Assembly: GCF_029893105.1 (NCBI RefSeq)
Contig: NZ_JARXWG010000002.1
Location: 1 to 64,000 of the forward strand
Length of the DNA: 64,000 bases
DNA from: Parabacteroides sp. PF5-9
GTDB lineage: Bacteria; Bacteroidota; Bacteroidia; Bacteroidales; Tannerellaceae
Direction of reading: 5' to 3'
Each line of letters starts with the position of its first letter. Positions within the stretch are counted from its first letter, which is position 1. The notes beneath the pieces are model-generated. The model was given only the letters and a program-made list of their open reading frames with translations, did no database searches and was not told the origin of the DNA. Made by a program: the position numbers and the translations under genes. Of this stretch, positions 63,503-64,000 are shown piece by piece.

Positions 63503-64000
63503 TTATTCCAAAACTAAGACTTCGTTGTTTTTGTAGCTTTCATAACTGGACACAATGACCTGTTCGCCTGCCTCCAAGCCTTCCAATACTTCGTAGTATT
63601 GCGGATTCTGGCGACCGATACGGATCTGACGACGATGCGCTTTTTTACCGTCTTTATCCAGTACGAAAATCCAGCTTCCTCCCGTACTTTGGAAGAATGT
63701 GCCTTTGGGTATGATGATACTCTCGGTCGGTTGCCCTAATTCCAGATTGATATAATAGGTTTGTCCCGAACGGATATTATCCGGACGTTCGCCGGTAAAA
63801 ATAAACTCGGTGCGAAACTTCCCTTCACGCACTTCGGGGAATACCCGGCGGATAGTCAGGGCAAAACTGGCACTTTGTCGTTCGAATGTCGCATTCAATC
63901 CAGCTCTTACCCGGTCGATATAATGCTCATCAATCATCGCTTCCACTTTATAATCAGAAAGGTCGTTGACCTGACCGATTTTCTGTCCGGAAGAGATATT
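63503..64000 (-). CDS. HlyD-family membrane-fusion protein (5' end beyond the window)
   Basis: Only the last 165 codons are inside the window; the frame runs open from 64000 with no start, so the gene is truncated by the window edge, not broken. The segment shows an HlyD/MacA-like barrel and C-terminal domain: YYINLELGQPTESIIIPKGTFFQSTGGSWIFVLDKDGKKAHRRQIRIG and YEVLEGLEAGEQVIVSSYESYKNNEVLVLE. It is the periplasmic adaptor that would link the permeases to an outer-membrane channel. The valine codon at 63946 is not a start. Confidence 0.9.
   Translation of the reverse strand, partial: NISSGQKIGQVNDLSDYKVEAMIDEHYIDRVRAGLNATFERQSASFALTIRRVFPEVREGKFRTEFIFTGERPDNIRSGQTYYINLELGQPTESIIIPKGTFFQSTGGSWIFVLDKDGKKAHRRQIRIGRQNPQYYEVLEGLEAGEQVIVSSYESYKNNEVLVLE

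Noticed and set aside
1-64000. tRNA, rRNA, prophage or conjugative genes
   Set aside because: I looked through all gaps and found no cloverleaf, rRNA segment, integrase, transposase or relaxase.

Overview
The window looks like a chromosomal segment of an AT-rich Bacteroidales bacterium, probably close to Parabacteroides/Tannerellaceae. Four things point there. Many genes are preceded by TAnnTTTG -7 elements and none has a Shine-Dalgarno sequence. The gene content is typical: pyruvate phosphate dikinase, a C69 dipeptidase, TlpA/DUF4369, DUF3332, DUF5009, a NagB-PIG-L fusion, an EFR1 ferredoxin and FtsX-type ABC permeases. Lipoproteins and outer-membrane barrels are frequent. I see no rRNA, tRNA, CRISPR array, intact insertion sequence or prophage.

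Layout. 1-4.7 kb: htpG, a small basic protein, an AlaX-like editing protein and pgk. 5.1-20.3 kb: a REC-kinase protein lacking the phospho-accepting His, a YigZ-family protein, an ArnT-like glycosyltransferase, a DUF1080 lipoprotein, a HAD hydrolase, a small outer-membrane barrel, C69, M24 and M3 peptidases, endonuclease IV, an FMN-dependent NMO/FabK-like enzyme and a DUF5009 membrane acyltransferase. 20.4-31 kb: the NagB-PIG-L fusion, an ABC-F ATPase, DUF3859 and DUF3332 proteins, an EFR1/TlpA/unknown operon, an M28 peptidase and panB. 31-38 kb: ppdK, rlmD, an MltF-like transglycosylase and cysE. 38-46 kb: a minus-strand phospho-signalling cluster (LytTR, FHA, acidic protein, FHA/zinc ribbon, PP2C, Ser/Thr kinase, then a TPR/barrel outer-membrane protein and an FN3/kelch lipoprotein). 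46-53 kb: a TPR protein, gyrA and, divergently, clpC. 53-64 kb: an ABC export cluster with four FtsX permeases, one ATPase and a membrane-fusion protein cut by the window edge.

The most unusual structure is intergenic. Four separate gaps (about 10.8, 24.5, 34.2 and 50.2 kb) each carry a tandem array of 22-bp units. Each unit is a perfect or imperfect palindrome, and the outer half-sites are related across loci (core CGTYTR and variants). Two arrays also share conserved, mutually inverted ends, so they look like copies of one element. The arrays have no spacers and no consistent gene context.

A second theme is sigma-54. clpC has an exact-looking -24/-12 promoter (TGGCACG-N4-TTGCT). htpG and the ABC ATPase gene have near matches, each with an inverted repeat upstream that could be an activator site. 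This suggests a shared envelope- or protein-stress circuit. Other points: the Ser/Thr kinase cluster probably ends in surface-exposed products, the NagB half of the fusion protein has lost its canonical catalytic residues, and a very short transcription unit at 13.35-13.43 kb may be a small RNA.
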